This document shows positions 34,278 to 44,372 of a stretch of DNA of 64,000 nucleotides, piece by piece; positions within the stretch are counted from its first letter, which is position 1; every line of letters starts with the position of its first letter. This DNA comes from Selenomonadaceae bacterium (GTDB lineage Bacteria; Bacillota; Negativicutes; Selenomonadales; Selenomonadaceae). A model generated the notes under the pieces. It saw only the letters and a list, made by a program, of their open reading frames with translations. It did not search any database and had not been told where the DNA came from. The stretch spans positions 37,260-101,259 of the forward strand of contig JAFZIV010000007.1 of assembly GCA_017554235.1 (NCBI GenBank), written 5' to 3'. The position numbers and the translations under genes are program-made.

Positions 34278-37241
34278 TTGGAACATAAATTTGACGAAGG
34301 TACAAGAACTTTATCAAAATATTTGACACCGTTAAATGTCTGGGCATTAGCATTCGGCTGTTCAATCGGCTGGGGTTCATTCGCGATGCCGCCAACAACT
34401 TTTTTGCCGCTTGCCGGTCCTGTCGGTACAACTATTGCAATGTCAATAAGCGCGTTAATTATGCTCGTCATTGCGGGAAATTATCATTACATGATAAATC
34501 GTTTTCCTGACTCGGGCGGCGCGTTCACTTACATTAAAAAAATTTTCGGATATGACCACGCTTTTTTATGCGTATGGTTTTTGTGGTTCGCGTATCTGGA
34601 CTTACTCTGGGGCAATGCAACTTCCTGCGCATTGATTTACAGAAATATTTTTGACAACTTTTTTCAATTCGGCTTTCATTACAATCTTGCAGGTTACGAA
34701 ATTTATTTTGGTGAAGTATTTTTAACGCTGGCAATTATAATAGCCGTCGGAATTTTTTGTGCGCGAAAAAGATTTTTTGTCGGCAAATTAAATACGATTG
34801 CCGCATTAATATTTTTGTTGGGCGGATTAGTCTGCATATTTTTAACATTATCTGACACTTCCAACAAAGAATTATTTACGCCGTCATTCGCGACGGAAAA
34901 TTCACCCGTCATTCAAATTTTGGGAATAATGGCATTTGCTCCTTGGGCATTTATGGGATTTGAGGGAGTCTCTAACGCGGCGGGAGAATTTAATTTCTCA
35001 CCTAAAAAATCTTTCGCGATAATGGCGGCAGTTATAATTTTCAGCGCAATTTTTTATATCTCAATGAATTGCTTAACAATCGCGCATATACCGGCAGGAT
35101 TTTCAAATTGGGAAACATATTTAAGCCGTTTAGGAGAATCAGATAAACTTCCGATAGTTTACGCCGTCAATGAAAGTTTAGGAAAATCCGGCGTAATGCT
35201 TTTAGGCTTGACGATGGCGGCAACGATATTAACCAGCTTGATAGGATTTTATTTCGTGACAAGCCGCTTGATGTACGTGATTGCGAAAGATAATTTATTG
35301 CCGAAAAGATTTACGGTATTGGACGCAAGCCGCATACCCGGCAACGCAGTAATTTTTGTAATGTTAATATCGCTGATAATCCCGTTTGTCGGACGCAATG
35401 TCTTAGGCTGGTGGACGGATATTACAACGATAGGCGCGTTAATTACTTACGGCTACGTGTCAGCGGCAACAATGTTTTCTGCGCGGGCGGCGCGTAATGG
35501 ACGTTATATGTTGCTCGGCGCATTGGGAATAATTTTTTCTTTAATGTTTGTCGGCTTTTTCATCAATGAAACCTTGAAAATAGAAACCTACTTAATAATA
35601 GCTTTGTGGAGCATTATAGGTTGTATAGTTTTCAGAATCACACTTCAACACGACAAAGAAAGACGTTTCGGAAATTCAATCGTTGTCTGGATAGTGATGT
35701 TGTCACTGATATTTTTCAGTTCATTAATGTGGGCGCGTCAAACGATGACTGAAAACTTTAACGTTGCCTTAAAAAATATCACGCAATATTTCACTGATGA
35801 ACTTGCCAATTACGGACTTAAGCCGCACGTAATGCACAGACTTCGCGAACAAGATTATATTCAAGCGCAAATAGATTCTATCAGCTCGTCAATATTTGCA
35901 AATAATCTTCTTCAAATTGCATTGGTAGTTTTTACGCTGTTTATAATGTTCAATGTCTATGCGATAATGCGAAACCGTGAACGCAGTGCGGAGGAAGCTA
36001 AAATCCGCGCAGAGGCTCGCAGTCGTGCCAAAACTCATTTTTTATCTAATATGTCGCATGATATTCGCACACCTATGAACGCGATTATTGGTTATACGAC
36101 TCTTGCATTGCGTGAAGATGCTACGCCCGCGCAGATGCGAAATTTTTTGGGAAAAATTGGCGCGTCCAGTCAACATTTACTTGCGCTGATTAATGACGTG
36201 TTAGAGATGAGCCGCATTGAGAGCGGTAAAATTGAATTGACGGAAGTCCCTGCAGATTTATTTAAAATGCTTAATGATGTTCGTGATATGTTTGCCGAAC
36301 AGATGACGGGGAAAAATATAAATTTTACCGTCGAATTTTCCAACGTAACTAATCGCTATGTCCGTTGTGACAAAAACCATTTTAATCGCGTACTGTTGAA
36401 CTTGACGAGCAACGCATATAAATTTACGCCCGAAGGCGGCAAGATTGAAATGGTTTTACGTCAACTGCGCGGCAAGTCTAAAGGTTTTGCTGATTATGAA
36501 TTACGCGTCAAGGACAGCGGCATTGGTATGAGTGAAGAATTTGCGAAAAAGATTTTTGAACCTTTTGAGCGCGAAAAAACTTCAACGGTCAGCGGCGTAC
36601 AAGGCACGGGCTTGGGCATGGCGATTACTAAAAGTATTATTGACATGATGAAAGGAAATATTTCTTTAGTCACTAAGCAAGGTCAGGGGACAGAATTTAT
36701 TGTTAATGTTCGATTTGCGATTGAACCTGAACCGCCGCAAGATGAAATAAAAATTGAAACCGTAAGCACGATTGACAGTACAAAAATAATGTTTGCCGAC
36801 GTTGAAAAAATTTCTGAACCTGTTGAAGAAACTCCGAAGGTTGAGAAAGTTCCCGCACAGAAAAAACTTTTATTGGCTGAAGATATTGAAGTTAATCGAG
36901 AGATCGCCACAATGATTTTGGAAGAATTCGGCTTTAAAGTTGAAGTTGCAGTAAACGGCAAAGAAGCTGTCGAAAAAATTTCTGCGGCACAAGAAGGAGA
37001 ATTTGACGCAATTTTAATGGATGTGCAAATGCCCGTAATGGACGGCTACGAGGCAACCAAAGCTATTCGCGCACTTAAAAATAAAAAGCTTGCCTCAATT
37101 CCTATTATTGCAATGACGGCGAACGCTTTTAATGAAGATATTGACAAGGCAAAATCTGTAGGCATGAACGCGCATATTGCCAAGCCGCTTGATGTGCCGA
37201 CAATGATGGAGACGCTTAAAAAAGTGGTCAGTGAAAAGTGA
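34278..37241 (+). CDS. amino-acid-permease / histidine-kinase / receiver fusion
   Basis: The 987-residue protein joins three parts. Residues 1-480 form an APC-type permease of about 12 membrane helices (NVWALAFGCSIGWGSFAMPP, FPDSGGAFTYIKKIFGYDHA). Then two more membrane helices bracket an extracytoplasmic loop of about 60 residues. Residues 580-830 are a histidine kinase with H594 in NMSHDIRTPMNAIIGY, N-box NLTSNAYKF, and ATP lid GTGLGMAITKSII. The C-terminal receiver has D915 in ILMDVQMPVMDGYEA and no output domain. The permease may act as a nutrient sensor, as in CbrA. TTG 34278 follows GAGGAGTAAAAA. Confidence 0.9.
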   Translation: MEHKFDEGTRTLSKYLTPLNVWALAFGCSIGWGSFAMPPTTFLPLAGPVGTTIAMSISALIMLVIAGNYHYMINRFPDSGGAFTYIKKIFGYDHAFLCVWFLWFAYLDLLWGNATSCALIYRNIFDNFFQFGFHYNLAGYEIYFGEVFLTLAIIIAVGIFCARKRFFVGKLNTIAALIFLLGGLVCIFLTLSDTSNKELFTPSFATENSPVIQILGIMAFAPWAFMGFEGVSNAAGEFNFSPKKSFAIMAAVIIFSAIFYISMNCLTIAHIPAGFSNWETYLSRLGESDKLPIVYAVNESLGKSGVMLLGLTMAATILTSLIGFYFVTSRLMYVIAKDNLLPKRFTVLDASRIPGNAVIFVMLISLIIPFVGRNVLGWWTDITTIGALITYGYVSAATMFSARAARNGRYMLLGALGIIFSLMFVGFFINETLKIETYLIIALWSIIGCIVFRITLQHDKERRFGNSIVVWIVMLSLIFFSSLMWARQTMTENFNVALKNITQYFTDELANYGLKPHVMHRLREQDYIQAQIDSISSSIFANNLLQIALVVFTLFIMFNVYAIMRNRERSAEEAKIRAEARSRAKTHFLSNMSHDIRTPMNAIIGYTTLALREDATPAQMRNFLGKIGASSQHLLALINDVLEMSRIESGKIELTEVPADLFKMLNDVRDMFAEQMTGKNINFTVEFSNVTNRYVRCDKNHFNRVLLNLTSNAYKFTPEGGKIEMVLRQLRGKSKGFADYELRVKDSGIGMSEEFAKKIFEPFEREKTSTVSGVQGTGLGMAITKSIIDMMKGNISLVTKQGQGTEFIVNVRFAIEPEPPQDEIKIETVSTIDSTKIMFADVEKISEPVEETPKVEKVPAQKKLLLAEDIEVNREIATMILEEFGFKVEVAVNGKEAVEKISAAQEGEFDAILMDVQMPVMDGYEATKAIRALKNKKLASIPIIAMTANAFNEDIDKAKSVGMNAHIAKPLDVPTMMETLKKVVSEK

Positions 37242-37292
37242 TCAGTGGTCAGAAATTTTTCACTCTTCACTGAACACTGATCACTGATCACT
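37223..37292. repeat. GTGGTCAGTG-type inverted repeat overlapping a coding end
   Basis: GTGATCAGTGGTCAG on the left and CTGATCACTGATCAC on the right can pair into a long stem. The left arm encodes the last five residues and stop of the permease-kinase fusion. It may end that transcript. A related copy is at 59090. Confidence 0.7.
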
Positions 37293-37317
37293 ATTCTTAT
37301 AAAGGAGAGAAATTTTT

Positions 37318-38301
37318 TTGGACATATTTAAAATTTTTCAAAAGGCTGTAGAGTTAAACGCTTCCGATTTGCATTTAACGGCAGGGCAAAAAACTTTTAT
37401 TCGCGTCAATGGCGAACTTTTACAATTTGGCGACGTTTTAACTGCTGACGATTTACAAAAAATTTTGGAAGAAATTATGCCGCCAAAATTATCGGAGCAA
37501 TTACAAAAAAATTTGTCCGTAGATTTTTCTTACGTTGAAGAAAATTTATCGCAAAGGTTTCGCGTTAATGTCTACTATCAAAGAAAAAATTTAGCCGTCG
37601 CACTAAGATTAATTTCAAAAAAAATTCCTACGCTTGATGAGGTAGGAGTTTTGGTATTAAAAAAATTTTTAAATTTGCCGCAAGGATTGATTTTAGTCAC
37701 CGGCAGGACAGGTTCCGGAAAATCTACGACGATAGCGGCATTTTTAAACGAGATTTTAAATTTTCGCTCATGTCATTTATTGACGTTGGAAGACCCTATA
37801 GAATTTGAATACAAAAATCAAAATGCTTTCGTCAGTCAACGCGAATTAGGACAAGATTTTTTAAATTTTGCAGACGCGGTACGAACTGCACTTCGCGAAA
37901 TGCCCGACGTTTTATTAATCGGCGAAATACGAGACTCTGAAACAATGCACGCAGCACTTGAGGCATCGGCGGCAGGAATTTTAGTTTTAGCAACTTTACA
38001 TACAAAATCGGCGGCAGAAACGGCAATGCGCGTCGAAACAATGTTCCCGCTCGTTCAACGTGATTCGATTCGGGATTTATTTGCAGATGAATTTACCGCA
38101 ATAATTTCACAGCAACTTTTAAAAAAATCTGATGGCGGAAGAGTCTGCGCGGCAGAAATTTTGTTGGCAAATCCCGCGTCTCGTTCGCTGATTCGGCAAG
38201 GAAAATATGTTCAACTGCCAACAGTAATGATGAGCGGACAGGCACAAGGTATGCAGACAATGGAAATGGCTGTTAAACGGTTGACGCGATTGAATAATTA
38301 A
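37318..38301 (+). CDS. pilT: type IV pilus retraction ATPase
   Basis: The 327-residue hexameric ATPase has the PilT N-terminal motif ASDLHLTAGQ, Walker A GRTGSGKSTT, the Asp box LTLEDPIEFEY, Walker B DVLLIGEIRDSETM and the His box LATLHTKSAAE. It powers pilus retraction and twitching at the inner membrane face. TTG 37318 follows AAAGGAGAG. No other pilus genes are in the window. Confidence 0.93.
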   Translation: MDIFKIFQKAVELNASDLHLTAGQKTFIRVNGELLQFGDVLTADDLQKILEEIMPPKLSEQLQKNLSVDFSYVEENLSQRFRVNVYYQRKNLAVALRLISKKIPTLDEVGVLVLKKFLNLPQGLILVTGRTGSGKSTTIAAFLNEILNFRSCHLLTLEDPIEFEYKNQNAFVSQRELGQDFLNFADAVRTALREMPDVLLIGEIRDSETMHAALEASAAGILVLATLHTKSAAETAMRVETMFPLVQRDSIRDLFADEFTAIISQQLLKKSDGGRVCAAEILLANPASRSLIRQGKYVQLPTVMMSGQAQGMQTMEMAVKRLTRLNN

Positions 38302-38319
38302 ATTGACAAAAGAAATTTT

Positions 38320-39885
38320 TTACCATTTAATATGACCGCGTTTCTGTTTTAAGTTTGCCAGCACGATTAATAGTGCAAACATTTCTATTCTGCCGACGAC
38401 CAGAATTATTGAGCAAAAAATCTTAGCTACGTCCGACATTCTTAAAAAAATTTCAGCATTTACAATTTGCGGCAAAGTTCCAACGTTAGTCAGGCAAGCG
38501 GCGGATATTGAAACAGCTTCAGAAAATTTTGGTCCCATAAAACTTAACAGTGCCGAACATATGAAAAGAGTTATGCAAGCCAAAAAGAAAAATCCTAAAA
38601 TACGTCCTACGATTTTTGGAGCTACTACGTTATCGTTGACGCGAATGTTGGTAATCATATGTGGGTGAATTGTCTTTTTTAATTCAACTGCCGCTGACTT
38701 GAAAAGCACCAATACGCGCACCATTTTTAAGCCGCCGGTTACTGAACCCATACAGCCGCCAAATATCGCCATTAAAAAAACTGAAAATCTGTCAAAGTCA
38801 TGTATCGTGTCGAAGTCTACCAGATTTATTCCTGTCGTGCTAAGATATGATACAACATGAAAAAGCACGTGACGAAAAATTACATTTACGCTTGAGTCTT
38901 CTTCAGTAAATATTGCCTTCAATGAAATAATCATCACGCTGAAAAAAATTATTACCGCGCAGGTTCTTACTTCAGAGTTTGTCGCGAAAGTTTTTACGTT
39001 TTCCAAAAAATTTTGACGCAGACGCTTAAAATAATTTATTGCGCGTGGAAAATTTTTTTCGTTAGTTTCACTGCGCGGAGGCGGCGGCAAGGTCTGAATA
39101 AATCTGTAGTACATTAAGAAATTTCCGCAGGCAAGTAGCATTGAAAATATTGCGGCGTATTCGACGTAGACGCTTGAACTTTCAGGAAAAAAATCTCCTC
39201 CGCCAGTCGATATGCAACGTATAGCCATTAAAAATGCGTCCCAAAAATTCAATCCCGCTAATTTGAACAGTATAAAACTCAACAAAGTTAAAATGCTGTA
39301 AGTTTTTATCATATGTTGAGAAATTGCGTTCATCTGTCCGAATAACGGGCTAAATAATCGTCCGCCTTGCAAACTCATTGACAAACCAAAACAGCCGCTG
39401 ACTTCCGGCATTATCGTTACCAGCATTACCAAAAATATCAGTGATCCGAACCACATTAATAAACTTTGCCAAATTCTTAAAATGTACGGCGCATTTGGTG
39501 AAAGTAATGATAACCCTCCTGATGTCACGTCAGAAATTGTTTCTAAAATTGCGTCGAAAGGCAACAACCAGCCCGTCAACACAAAAGGTATCATTCCGAT
39601 TGCCGCAACGAGAGGATAGATGATTAACATTGATAACGCCGATTCAAATATAGGTAAGCGTCGTCGATGACCTTTTCCGTATAATGAAAGCGTCACGCCT
39701 AATATCACCGTTATGATTGCAGGGACGATAAAAATTGTGACTGCGTAGAATGAGCGCATTGAGATTGCCGCGTAACCAATAGGTATGATAAACATAAACG
39801 TAAACGCGATTAAAACGCTGCCGAGTAAACTGGCAATTATTTTTTTATCCATTATTAAAAAAATTCTACTTTCATTAAAATACAT
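38320..39885 (-). CDS. trkH: Trk/Ktr-type potassium transporter membrane subunit
   Basis: The 521-residue protein has many membrane helices with the P-loop-like segments of TrkH (SDVTSGGLSLLSP, RCISTGGGDFF, VSYLSTTGINLVDF, LTNVGTLPQ). It takes up K+ with a TrkA-type regulator that is not nearby. Two starts are possible, ATG 39885 and ATG 39852 (MDKKIIASLL); neither has a strong site, and the second resembles the family N-terminus better. Confidence 0.9.
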   Translation of the reverse strand: MYFNESRIFLIMDKKIIASLLGSVLIAFTFMFIIPIGYAAISMRSFYAVTIFIVPAIITVILGVTLSLYGKGHRRRLPIFESALSMLIIYPLVAAIGMIPFVLTGWLLPFDAILETISDVTSGGLSLLSPNAPYILRIWQSLLMWFGSLIFLVMLVTIMPEVSGCFGLSMSLQGGRLFSPLFGQMNAISQHMIKTYSILTLLSFILFKLAGLNFWDAFLMAIRCISTGGGDFFPESSSVYVEYAAIFSMLLACGNFLMYYRFIQTLPPPPRSETNEKNFPRAINYFKRLRQNFLENVKTFATNSEVRTCAVIIFFSVMIISLKAIFTEEDSSVNVIFRHVLFHVVSYLSTTGINLVDFDTIHDFDRFSVFLMAIFGGCMGSVTGGLKMVRVLVLFKSAAVELKKTIHPHMITNIRVNDNVVAPKIVGRILGFFFLACITLFICSALLSFMGPKFSEAVSISAACLTNVGTLPQIVNAEIFLRMSDVAKIFCSIILVVGRIEMFALLIVLANLKQKRGHIKW

Positions 39886-39932
39886 AAAAATTTTCGACGA
39901 AATTATAAAAAATCCTACGAAAGGAAAATTTT

Positions 39933-39973
39933 AGTGGTTAGTGAATAGTACATAGGCAATAGTTAATAGTGGT
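39933..39973. repeat. AGTGAATAGT-type intergenic repeat
   Basis: GTGGTTAGTGAATAGT and AATAGTTAATAGTGGTG match the units at 24823 and 33680. The repeat supplies the GTG start region of the following gene. Confidence 0.6.
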
Positions 39974-41057
39974 GAAGAATTTGAAAGTTTTAATATTATC
40001 GGCGTCAATCGGTTCAGGACATACGAAAGCGGCGGAAGCGTTAGGAAAATTTTTCGACGGCAACGTTGAGATTGTAGATTTTATGTCGCAGGAAATTTCT
40101 ACGCTGAATTTTATTACAAAAAAAATTTATCTCGCCGCTTTAAAGTTCATACCTGACTTGTACGACAAACTTTATAAATTCACAGGCAAACACAAAATCG
40201 GCACGTTGACGCGGTTGATAACTTCAAGCTTAATATATTTTCCATTTTCGCGACTCCTGAAAAAATTTAATCCCGACGTGATAGTTTGCACGCACCCTTT
40301 CCCAGAGGCGGCGGCATCTTTGTGGAAATTTTTACATGCGAAATCTGCGCGGAAATTTTTATTAGCAGCGGTGTTGACGGATTATTCGCTACACGAAATT
40401 TGGATATTCAGCGAAGTAGACGTTTACTTCGTGGCAACTGACGCAATGAAATTTAAACTTGCCGCGCAGTCAAGACCGAATCAAGAAATTTATGCGGAAG
40501 GTATACCAATCGGCGCAGAATTTTCTAAATTGAAAGCGATTGAACATAAAACGCCAACAATTTTAATCATGGGCGGCGGCTTGGGATTAGGATCAATCGA
40601 AGAAACTTTACAAGACTTGAATAACGTCAACTTGTCGCTAAAAATTTTCGTGGTAGCAGGACAGAATCAAAATTTATTGTCGCGGTTAAAATCTTTGCAA
40701 AAAAAAATCTGTCACGAAACAGAAATTCTAGGATACGTCGAAAATATTGGTGAACTGATGACGGCGGCGGACTTGCTGATAACAAAACCGGGCGCGTTGA
40801 CGATGACTGAAGCATTTGCGGCGGGCTTGCCAATGATTTTACACGCACCTATACCCGGACCGGAGGCGGAAAATGCTTTATATGCAGTCACAAACGGCGC
40901 GGCAATTTCGGCAGTCGATTTAAAAATTTCTTCAATCGTCCGACAAATTTTAGAAAATCCTTCGCAACTTTATGAAATGAAATGTAATGCAAAAAAATTA
41001 TCTAAAGTCAATGCGGCGGAAGAAATTGTAAATCGGTTGAAAAATTTTATAAAGTAA
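39969..41057 (+). CDS. MGDG-synthase-like glycosyltransferase
   Basis: The 362-residue GT28-type enzyme has LILSASIGSGHTKAAEAL at the N-terminus, the mark of monogalactosyl/diglucosyl-diacylglycerol synthases (UgtP-like), and the donor-binding half with MGGGLGLGSIEETLQ and TKPGALTMTEAFAAGLPMIL. It probably glycosylates diacylglycerol at the inner membrane. Start is uncertain among GTG 39969, GTG 39972 and TTG 39981, because the repeat covers this area; TTG 39981 has GGTGAAG upstream. Confidence 0.85.
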   Translation: MVKNLKVLILSASIGSGHTKAAEALGKFFDGNVEIVDFMSQEISTLNFITKKIYLAALKFIPDLYDKLYKFTGKHKIGTLTRLITSSLIYFPFSRLLKKFNPDVIVCTHPFPEAAASLWKFLHAKSARKFLLAAVLTDYSLHEIWIFSEVDVYFVATDAMKFKLAAQSRPNQEIYAEGIPIGAEFSKLKAIEHKTPTILIMGGGLGLGSIEETLQDLNNVNLSLKIFVVAGQNQNLLSRLKSLQKKICHETEILGYVENIGELMTAADLLITKPGALTMTEAFAAGLPMILHAPIPGPEAENALYAVTNGAAISAVDLKISSIVRQILENPSQLYEMKCNAKKLSKVNAAEEIVNRLKNFIK

Positions 41058-41102
41058 CTAAAGCTACATAATTTTCTTGACACGAATTAAATCAGCTTGT
41101 AA

Positions 41103-41840
<738 letters not shown>

Positions 41841-41870
41841 AAAAATTTTTTGAATAAAGGAGGATTTTTT

Positions 41871-42428
41871 ATGACGAAGGATATTATTAACGCGTCTGAA
41901 GATAAGCTTAAAAAAAGTTTAGAATCATTGAAGAAAGACTACGGCACACTCCGCGCAGGTCGCGCCGCTCCCAGTCTTTTGGATAAAGTTATGGTTGATT
42001 ATTACGGTACACCTACGCCCGTAAATCAGATGGCTAACGTTACAGTTCCTGAACCGCGCATGTTGATGATTAAGCCCTATGATAAAGGCTCACTCAAAGA
42101 AATTGAACGCGCTATCCAAAAATCTGACTTAGGCTTGACGCCCAATTCTGACGGCATTGCAATTCGTCTTGCCATTCCTCAACCTACGCAGGAACGTCGC
42201 AAAGAGCTTGTGAAAGTCGTCAATAAAAAAGCGGAAGATTGTAAAGTTGCAATGCGTAATATTCGCCGCGATGCCAACGAAGCAATTAAAAAGCTTGAAA
42301 AGGGTAAGGAAATTACCGAAGACGATCGCAAAGAGGCTCAAGAAAAAATTCAAAAACTTTTGGATAAATATATTAAACTCGTTGACAGCACAAAGGCAAC
42401 CAAAGAAAAGGAAGTTATGGAAGTTTGA
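41871..42428 (+). CDS. frr: ribosome recycling factor
   Basis: ATG 41871 lies behind AAAGGAGG; an in-frame TTG at 41850 is rejected. The 185-residue protein has LRAGRAAPSLLDKVMVDYYG, MLMIKPYDKGSLKEIERAI and the C-terminal triple-helix part with RRDANEAIKKLEK. It splits post-termination ribosomes with EF-G. Confidence 0.96.
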   Translation: MTKDIINASEDKLKKSLESLKKDYGTLRAGRAAPSLLDKVMVDYYGTPTPVNQMANVTVPEPRMLMIKPYDKGSLKEIERAIQKSDLGLTPNSDGIAIRLAIPQPTQERRKELVKVVNKKAEDCKVAMRNIRRDANEAIKKLEKGKEITEDDRKEAQEKIQKLLDKYIKLVDSTKATKEKEVMEV

Positions 42429-43174
42429 GTCGGGACGAGGAACTTTTAAACCGCGTCGATAAATCGAAATTGCCGCGCCACGTTGCGATAATTATGGACG
42501 GTAACGGACGCTGGGCGAGTTATCGCGGACTCTTACGAAGTGCAGGACATTCCGCCGGCGTTAAGACGCTGAAAAAAATTCTAACCGTTGCCGTCAATCT
42601 AAATTTGGAAGCGTTGACTGTTTACGCCTTTTCAACCGAAAATTGGAAACGTCCACATAGTGAAGTAGATTTCCTGTTGAAACTTTTTTCTGAATATCTC
42701 GAAAAAGAAAAGCGCGAAATGCACGAAAAAAATGTCCGCTTAAGATTTTTGGGACGTGTCGAAGAATTTTCTGCAGGTATTCAAAATCAGATTCGCGAGG
42801 CAACTACGCTGATGAAAAATAATACCGGCGTCAAGTTTAGCATTGCGGCGAATTACGGCGGACAAGATGAAATTTTACGTGCCGCGCAAAAATTAGCATT
42901 TGATGTTGCTGAAGGAAAAATTTCTCCCGCGCAGATTACTTCGACGATTTTTGAAAATGCGCTTGACACTTACGACTTGCCGCCCGTTGATTTATTGATA
43001 AGGACGAGCGGCGATAAGCGAATCAGTAATTTTTTACTATGGCAATCGGCATATGCTGAACTTTGGTTTACGAATACGACTTGGCCCGAATTTTCGCCGG
43101 AAGAATTTGTCGACGCGCTGATTGATTTTTCTAAACGTGACAGAAGATTCGGCGGAGTCAATGTTAATGCGTAA
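42425..43174 (+). CDS. uppS: undecaprenyl diphosphate synthase (isoprenyl transferase)
   Basis: The 249-residue cis-prenyltransferase has HVAIIMDGNGRWAS with the catalytic Asp, the segment TVYAFSTENWKRP, and DLLIRTSGDKRISNFLLWQS with TxxPEF-type ending. It makes the lipid carrier for cell-wall synthesis. TTG 42425 overlaps the frr stop by four bases. The conserved HAGA-like box reads SAGHSAGVKTL. cdsA and dxr, usual next genes, are absent. Confidence 0.94.
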   Translation: MSRDEELLNRVDKSKLPRHVAIIMDGNGRWASYRGLLRSAGHSAGVKTLKKILTVAVNLNLEALTVYAFSTENWKRPHSEVDFLLKLFSEYLEKEKREMHEKNVRLRFLGRVEEFSAGIQNQIREATTLMKNNTGVKFSIAANYGGQDEILRAAQKLAFDVAEGKISPAQITSTIFENALDTYDLPPVDLLIRTSGDKRISNFLLWQSAYAELWFTNTTWPEFSPEEFVDALIDFSKRDRRFGGVNVNA

Positions 43175-43205
43175 TTAAAAAGTTTTATGGAAAGTAGGGA
43201 TTTAT

Positions 43206-43484
43206 ATGAGCGAAAAAAATTTTTTCATTGAGAGTGCTTTTGGAGAAGTTTACGAGGGAAGTTTTTTTGCAGATGATTTCCCTAAAACTCCGAAAGAAAC
43301 TCCTGTTAAAACTGTAGAAGATGCCAAATTCAATGAAGCTACGTCAAAAGTTCGTATGAACACCGAAGTTGAAATAAATCATCAAGTTACCGAAAAAATC
43401 AATTCTATGTACGGCTTAGGCAACTTGGGAAGTAGCGGCGGTATGTTCTCGAATTTTAACGGAAATATTTTTGGCGGTTTCTAA
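43206..43484 (+). CDS. small protein of unknown function
   Basis: The 92-residue protein is soluble in composition, with an acidic/aromatic N-terminal half (FFIESAFGEVYEGSFFADDF) and a Gly/Asn/Phe-rich end (GSSGGMFSNFNGNIFGGF). No signal peptide or membrane segment is seen. AAAGTAGGG precedes the ATG, and its own terminator follows. The glycine-rich tail looks flexible. I do not recognise it. Confidence 0.6.
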   Translation: MSEKNFFIESAFGEVYEGSFFADDFPKTPKETPVKTVEDAKFNEATSKVRMNTEVEINHQVTEKINSMYGLGNLGSSGGMFSNFNGNIFGGF

Positions 43485-43520
43485 AATAAAGGCTATTTCT
43501 AACTTCGATAAACAAATATT

Positions 43521-43551
43521 TTCCTCTTATGTGAGGAAATTTTTTTTAGGT
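43521..43551 (+). terminator. intrinsic terminator
   Basis: TTTCCTC pairs with GAGGAAA around TTATGT, followed by TTTTTTT. Confidence 0.8.
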
Positions 43552-43585
43552 AAAATTCTATGACTAACAAAAGGAGTTGATATTT

Positions 43586-43718
43586 ATGAATTCATAGACT
43601 ATACTTTTGAAGATTTGGAAGAATTGTTGTCACCCGAAAAAACAAAGATCGACATAAAGTTATGAATGCTCAAGCACCATTGGAAGGTTTCAGATATAGG
43701 AGATGGAAACGTGAATGA
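43586..43718 (+). pseudogene. decayed small gene with two single-base A losses
   Basis: AAAGGAG precedes ATG 43586, but the frame hits TAG at codon 4. Adding one A after ATGAA gives M-K-F-I-D-Y-T-F-E-D-L-E-E-L-L-S, and adding one A in the A6 run near 43640 lets it continue through NKDRHKVMNAQAPLEGF to RYRRWKRE and a TGA at 43716. So two single-base losses in A-runs break an otherwise sensible product of about 44 residues. Its end overlaps the start of the next gene. Confidence 0.5.
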
Positions 43719-43973
43719 TTTGGAAAGAAAAACGCACTTGTAAACGAGATAAAAGCCTTGCTTGATTGGGAAGACTCAGAAATTGAAAAAATCGATGAGA
43801 AACTTAAAAGTCAAGGTTTATTTGAAGAAGGACTTGATACCAATCAAAAGTACTACGCTCAAGTAAAAAAAATTAAAAAGCGTCGTTGGAAAGAAATTCG
43901 TGAAAAATATCGCGACCTTCCGCCCGATACAGAAATTAATTTTGGCGCAATAGTAGATAGACAAAAAGAGTAA
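43711..43973 (+). pseudogene. small alpha-helical protein gene, frameshifted
   Basis: GTG 43711 lies behind ATAGGAGATGG, but the frame stops after ten codons. One extra A in the run near 43729 would join it to the open frame that ends at 43973: VNDLERKNALVNEIKALLDW, EDSEIEKIDEKLKSQGLFEE, GLDTNQKYYAQVKKI. The product would be about 87 residues, charged and helical. It is a paralogue of the next gene (shared GLDTN, and EKYRDLP versus DKYDLP). The downstream part might still be translated from ATG-less internal starts, which I consider unlikely. Confidence 0.55.
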
Positions 43974-43990
43974 GGAATTAGCTATAGGAG

Positions 43991-44233
43991 GTGGAAACGT
44001 TAAAAGAGGATATTAAATTGCGCTATCAGAAAGCCAATGAAGAATTTCACAAATTAATTAAATGGGCACTTGATGAAGAAGAGAAAATAACTAATGAACT
44101 TGTAGCAAGTGGTAAATACGTTATAGGATTGGACACTAACAGAGCGGCTTATGAACCAATTAATTCTGAACTTAAGCGCAGAGTGTTAGAACTTTTTGAT
44201 AAATACGATTTACCCAATAAACCTAAACGGTGA
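43991..44233 (+). CDS. small alpha-helical protein, paralogue of the frameshifted gene before it
   Basis: The 80-residue product is charged and helical: LRYQKANEEFHKLIKWALDE, EEKITNELVASGKYVIGLDT, LKRRVLELFDKYDLP. It is intact, unlike its neighbour. The start is uncertain: GTG 43991 sits too close to AGGAG, and TTG at 44018 is an alternative. The upstream string ATAGGAGGTGGAAACG matches the previous gene's, showing that the pair arose by tandem duplication. Function unknown. Confidence 0.55.
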   Translation: METLKEDIKLRYQKANEEFHKLIKWALDEEEKITNELVASGKYVIGLDTNRAAYEPINSELKRRVLELFDKYDLPNKPKR

Positions 44234-44310
44234 TTAAAATGATATATCTTGTATTCTTCGGAGTGCTTTTTTATTCCAGACAGAAAAAATTCATCGAAAT
44301 AACAAAATTA

Positions 44311-44354
44311 ACGCGGTAACCTATCCTTTGACGGGTCAACCGCGTTTTTTTATT
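44311..44354 (+). terminator. intrinsic terminator
   Basis: AACGCGGT pairs with ACCGCGTT, followed by TTTTTTATTTT. It faces the converging CheX gene and may serve both strands. Confidence 0.75.
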
Positions 44355-44372
44355 TTAGAATTGTTTATGAAC

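Noticed and set aside
44239..44319. 26-codon hydrophobic frame MIYLVFFGVLFY
   Set aside because: Weak ribosome-binding site, ends inside a terminator stem, and no paralogue seen; too little support.
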